64,000 nucleotides of DNA from NCBI RefSeq assembly GCF_004919085.1, contig NZ_STGL01000008.1, forward strand, positions 62,001 to 126,000, read 5' to 3'. Source of the DNA: Nocardioides sp. GY 10127 (GTDB lineage Bacteria; Actinomycetota; Actinomycetes; Propionibacteriales; Nocardioidaceae). The notes beneath the pieces were generated by a model. That model saw nothing but the letters and a program-made list of their open reading frames with translations. It had not been told where the DNA came from and ran no database searches. Shown here piece after piece: positions 60,730 to 64,000 of the stretch; position 1 is the first letter of the stretch, and each line of letters begins with the position of its first letter. A program made the position numbers and the translations under genes.

Positions 60730-62316
60730 GTGACCGCCTCGCTCGCCCACATCGTCCACGACCCCGTCCTCGACCGGCTCGAAGCCGTCGTCGGCTCGGA
60801 ACGGTTCTACCGCACCGAGGAGGGAGTGGACTCGTTCGGCGACCCCTTCTGGCCCTCGGACGACACCACGCGCCGGGCCGGCGCGGTCGTCGAGCCCGAG
60901 ACCGTCGAGGAGGTCCAGGCCATCGTCCGGATCGCCGCCGAGTCCGGCACTCCTGTCTGGACCTTCTCCCAGGGTCGCAACAACGCCTACGGGGGCCCCG
61001 GCGCGGTCGTGGGCGGCTCGGTGCTGCTCAGCCTGCGGAGGATGAACAAGATCCTCGACGTCGACCCCGAGCGCGCGACCGCCCTCGTCGAGCCCGGCGT
61101 CCGCTTCTTCGACATGTACGACCACCTGCGCGAGCAGGGTCTCCCGCTGTGGTCGTCCGCCCCCGACCTCGGCTGGGGCTCCATCGTCGGCAACGCCCTC
61201 GACCACGGCGTGGGCTACACCGTCCACGGCGACCACGCCTCCCGCATGTGCGGCCTCGAGGTCGTGCTGCCCGACGGCGAGCTGCTCCGCACGGGCATGG
61301 GCGCCATGGGCCGCAGCGGCGCCTGGCAGGCCCACCCCCGGGCGTACGGCCCGAGCGCTGACGGGCTCTTCACCCAGTCGAGCCTCGGCGTCGTCACGAA
61401 GATGGGCATCTGGCTCATGCCCGAGCCCGAGTGCTACCTCTCCGGCACCATCGCCGTCCCCCGCAAGGAGGACCTCGAGCCGCTCATCGACGCCATCCGG
61501 CCGCTCATGCTCAACGGGACGATCCAGAACCAGCCCGCGATCGGCCACACACTGTTCGTCGCCTCCATCATCGACGGGGCCCCGAGCCGCGCCGAGGTCT
61601 ACGACGGCCCGGGTCCCGTGCCCGAGGAGGTCGTCCTCCCGCTGGCCGAGCAGCTCGGCATCGGCCGCTGGAACATGCGCTTCGCCCTCTACGGCCCGCA
61701 GGGCGTCGTCCGGGCCAAGATGCGCCGCGTGCGCGAGGCGGTCGCCCACATCGCGGGCGTCCGCGTCGCCGGCGAGGAGTTCGCCGGCTCCGAGGTGCAC
61801 GAGAAGGCGAAGGACCAGAACGCCCAGGTGCAGGCCGGCATCCCGAGCCTGGACCTGATGAAGGCCCTGGACTGGTACAGCGGGCCCGGCGGCGGGCACC
61901 TCGACTTCAGCGTCGTCACGCCGCTGCGCGGCGCCAGCGCGACCGAGGTCCACGCGATGATGGACCGCGAGATGGCCGGCACCGGCATCGACTGGGACCC
62001 GGCGATGATCCTCTCGGGCCGCTGCATGATCAACGTGGCCCAGCTCTACTTCCACCCGGAGGACAACGAGAAGGCCCGTCGGGTCTTCGCCCTGGCGCCG
62101 GGCCTGGTCCGCAGCGCGCGGGAGCTCGGGTACGGCGTCTACCGCACGCACGTCGCGCTCATGGACGCCGCCGCGGCGGCCTACGACTTCAACGACCACG
62201 CCCAGCTGCGCCTCAACGAGCGCCTCAAGGACGCGCTCGACCCGGCCGGCGTCCTGCACCCCGGCAAGCAGGGCGTCTGGCCCGCCCGCTACCGCGACGC
62301 CCTTGCGGGCGCCTGA
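60730..62316 (+). CDS. Vanillyl-alcohol-oxidase-type FAD-linked oxidase (eugenol oxidase-like)
   Basis: This 528-residue flavoenzyme of the VAO/PCMH family is close in length to eugenol oxidase. The active-site residues that I can place are Tyr87 (RNNAYGG), Asp146 (PDLGWGS), Tyr163 (GVGYTV), the FAD-linking His390 (GGGHLDFS), and Tyr471-Arg472 (GVYRTH). These match VAO Tyr108, Asp170, Tyr187, His422 and Tyr503-Arg504 by motif. It should oxidise a para-substituted phenol with covalent 8-alpha-histidyl FAD. The GTG start at 60730 follows AGGAG. An upstream frame to 60688 would start inside the operator. Confidence 0.9.
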   Translation: MTASLAHIVHDPVLDRLEAVVGSERFYRTEEGVDSFGDPFWPSDDTTRRAGAVVEPETVEEVQAIVRIAAESGTPVWTFSQGRNNAYGGPGAVVGGSVLLSLRRMNKILDVDPERATALVEPGVRFFDMYDHLREQGLPLWSSAPDLGWGSIVGNALDHGVGYTVHGDHASRMCGLEVVLPDGELLRTGMGAMGRSGAWQAHPRAYGPSADGLFTQSSLGVVTKMGIWLMPEPECYLSGTIAVPRKEDLEPLIDAIRPLMLNGTIQNQPAIGHTLFVASIIDGAPSRAEVYDGPGPVPEEVVLPLAEQLGIGRWNMRFALYGPQGVVRAKMRRVREAVAHIAGVRVAGEEFAGSEVHEKAKDQNAQVQAGIPSLDLMKALDWYSGPGGGHLDFSVVTPLRGASATEVHAMMDREMAGTGIDWDPAMILSGRCMINVAQLYFHPEDNEKARRVFALAPGLVRSARELGYGVYRTHVALMDAAAAAYDFNDHAQLRLNERLKDALDPAGVLHPGKQGVWPARYRDALAGA

Positions 62317-62350
62317 CCCGGCCCGACCGACCTCCGGCAAGGAAGAGACG

Positions 62351-64000
62351 ATGACCGACACCCACCTCGAGCCGACCACCTGGGCACCGAGCACCGACCC
62401 CGCCCCGGGCGTGGACCCGGCGCTCGTGGCGGCCTGCACCGAGCTCCTCGGCGCGGACGCCGTGGTCAGCGACCCGGTGCTCATGCGCGAGTTCCGCGAC
62501 CCCTACTCCCACGCGAGCTGGACCCAGCACGAGCCGGGCCTCGTCGTGTGCCCGACCACCGTCGAGCAGGTGCAGGAGCTCGTCCGCCTGGCCGGCCGCT
62601 TCGACACCCCGACCTGGACCATCTCCCAGGGCCGCAACAACGGCTACGGCGGCCCCGCGCCGCGCGTGCCCGGCTCGATGGTGATCAGCCTGCGGGGGAT
62701 GAACCGCATCCTGGAGCTGGACGAGGAGCTGGCCTACGCGGTCGTCGAGCCCGGCGTCCGCTTCTTCGACCTCTACGAGGAGGTGCAGCGCCGCGGGCTG
62801 AAGCTGTGGCCCTCGATCCCCGACCTCGGCTGGGGCTCGATCATCGGCAACGCGATGGACCACGGCGTCGGCTTCACCCCGCTCGGCGACCACCCCGCCC
62901 GCTCCTGCGGCATGGAGGTCGTGCTCGCCGACGGCTCGCTCGTGCGCACCGGCATGGGCGCCATGCCCGACAACCCGACGTGGGCGCTGCGCAAGCACGG
63001 CTTCGGCCCGCACCACGAGGGCATGCTCATGCAGTCCAACCTCGGCATCGTGACGAAGATGGGCTGCTGGCTGGTGCCGCAGCCGGAGTACTACGTCTCC
63101 GCCGAGGTCACCGTGCCCCGGGACGAGGACATCTCGACCCTCATCGACACGGTGCGCCCGCTGCTGCTGGACGGCACCATCCAGAACTCCCCCATCGCCT
63201 ACAACGTCACCCTCATCGCGGGCGCCTTCAGCGGCGTCCCGCGCTCGCACTGGTACACCGGCGACGGGGCCGTGGACGACGCGGCGATCGAGAAGATGAA
63301 GGCGGAGACCGGCGCCGGGGCCTGGCTCATGCGCTTCGCCCTCTTCGGGTACGAGGACGTCGTGAGCGAGCAGCTCGCACGGTGCACCGAGGCCTTCGCC
63401 CGGATCGAGGGCTCCCGCCTGACCCACCGCGGCTTCCGCGGCGACGAGGTCGTCCACCAGCTCACCGCGCTGGAGCGTCCCCGCCCCGCCGACGGCCCCG
63501 AGGGGGCCGTGGACCGGCTGCGGCAGCAGTCCGACACCACCCAGGCCGGCATCCCCTCGCTCGACCTGCTCGACAACCTGAGCTGGGACGACCACGGGGT
63601 CGGTGGACACCTGGACTACTCCCCCGTCACCGAGCTCGACGGCGCCCGGGTGCTCGAGCAGACCCGCTGGTTGCGGGAGGAGTGCGCGGGCGAGGGGCTG
63701 GACTACGCCGCGTCCCTGATGATCTTCCCGCGCGCGTGCATCAACATCGTCTCGCTCTGGTTCAACACCGCCGACGAGGCGGGGACGCGCCAGGCCTACG
63801 AGTTCACCGGCACCCTGATCGAGCGCGGCGCCGAGCGCGGCTTCGGCGCGTACCGCACCCACCTGGAGCACATGGACCGGGTCGCTGCCACGTACGACTG
63901 GAACGACTCCGCGCTCGCCCGGTTCAACACGCGGATCAAGGACGCGCTCGACCCCCAGGGCATCCTCAGCCCCGGCCGCTCCGGGATCTGGGGCAGCCGC
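62351..64000 (+). CDS. Second VAO-type FAD-linked oxidase (C-terminus outside window)
   Basis: At least 550 residues are visible, starting MTDTHLEPTTWAP at ATG 62351, with AAGGAAGAG 4-12 nt upstream and 34 bp after the first oxidase. Motifs are Tyr99 (RNNGYGG), Asp158 (PDLGWGS), FAD-linking His420 (GGHLDYS) and Tyr501-Arg502 (GAYRTH). The tyrosine corresponding to VAO Tyr187 is Phe175 (GVGFTP). An insertion near 360-395 (RPRPADGPEGAVDRLRQQ) distinguishes it from its neighbour. The end matches the family C-terminus (DALDPQGILSPGRSGIW), so little is missing. Confidence 0.9.
   Translation, partial: MTDTHLEPTTWAPSTDPAPGVDPALVAACTELLGADAVVSDPVLMREFRDPYSHASWTQHEPGLVVCPTTVEQVQELVRLAGRFDTPTWTISQGRNNGYGGPAPRVPGSMVISLRGMNRILELDEELAYAVVEPGVRFFDLYEEVQRRGLKLWPSIPDLGWGSIIGNAMDHGVGFTPLGDHPARSCGMEVVLADGSLVRTGMGAMPDNPTWALRKHGFGPHHEGMLMQSNLGIVTKMGCWLVPQPEYYVSAEVTVPRDEDISTLIDTVRPLLLDGTIQNSPIAYNVTLIAGAFSGVPRSHWYTGDGAVDDAAIEKMKAETGAGAWLMRFALFGYEDVVSEQLARCTEAFARIEGSRLTHRGFRGDEVVHQLTALERPRPADGPEGAVDRLRQQSDTTQAGIPSLDLLDNLSWDDHGVGGHLDYSPVTELDGARVLEQTRWLREECAGEGLDYAASLMIFPRACINIVSLWFNTADEAGTRQAYEFTGTLIERGAERGFGAYRTHLEHMDRVAATYDWNDSALARFNTRIKDALDPQGILSPGRSGIWGSR

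Overview
The window is very GC-rich DNA with dense genes on both strands, many GTGA/ATGA stop-start overlaps and frequent GTG starts. An Mce lipid-uptake operon sits beside rplJ-rplL, and there is a class Ic AspT aminotransferase, a HadA/HadB-type dehydratase pair and an MptB-like mannosyltransferase. Together these point to an actinomycete, most likely a Nocardioides-like member of the Propionibacteriales. The taxon is an inference; no 16S gene is present.

Layout. (1) 1-9832, minus strand: a complete Mce transporter operon (ATPase, two YrbE permeases, MceA-F), with MceF cut by the window start. (2) 10078-21694: the conserved translation/transcription block rplL, rplJ (with a structured leader), rplA, rplK, nusG, secE, tRNA-Trp, rpmG, tRNA-Met and tRNA-Thr. 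Interspersed are aspT, a Trm11-type methyltransferase, adenosine deaminase, a DUF4190 protein, murB and the hadA/hadB pair. (3) 21776-27787: LrgA/LrgB membrane pair, Tag DNA glycosylase, a lone FdhA/YdeP-type molybdopterin oxidoreductase, a DUF1905 protein and a GT4 glycosyltransferase. (4) 27813-28412: a non-coding island of two palindromic repeat families, including six copies of a unit of about 73 bp. (5) 28453-35372: Entner-Doudoroff operon zwf-edd-eda, divergent from a ROK regulator and a Bcr/CflA exporter. (6) 35383-44935: an unknown protein, an MptB-like mannosyltransferase, LysR plus gabT-gabD, two flavin-reductase-like genes, a TauE/SafE permease and a GntR/FCD regulator. (7) 45134-50121: a compact acid-sugar operon (DUF1537 kinase, threonate-type dehydrogenase, GntP permease, class II ketose-bisphosphate aldolase) with a clear promoter and operator. 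(8) 50210-54168: PoxB-type TPP enzyme, MFS transporter and TetR. (9) 54278-54551: a third palindromic repeat family. (10) 54588-64000: a branched-chain-type ABC transporter with a GlcG/HbpS protein, MarR, and two tandem vanillyl-alcohol-oxidase-type flavoenzymes, the second cut by the window end.

Functionally, regions 5-10 form a catabolic neighbourhood for sugars, sugar acids, GABA and probably phenolic compounds. Most units have a regulator next to a recognisable palindrome. The most notable items are the acid-sugar operon, whose aldolase type differs from the classical threonate pathway, the MarR-linked twin VAO-type oxidase locus, and the three unrelated palindromic repeat families in intergenic DNA.
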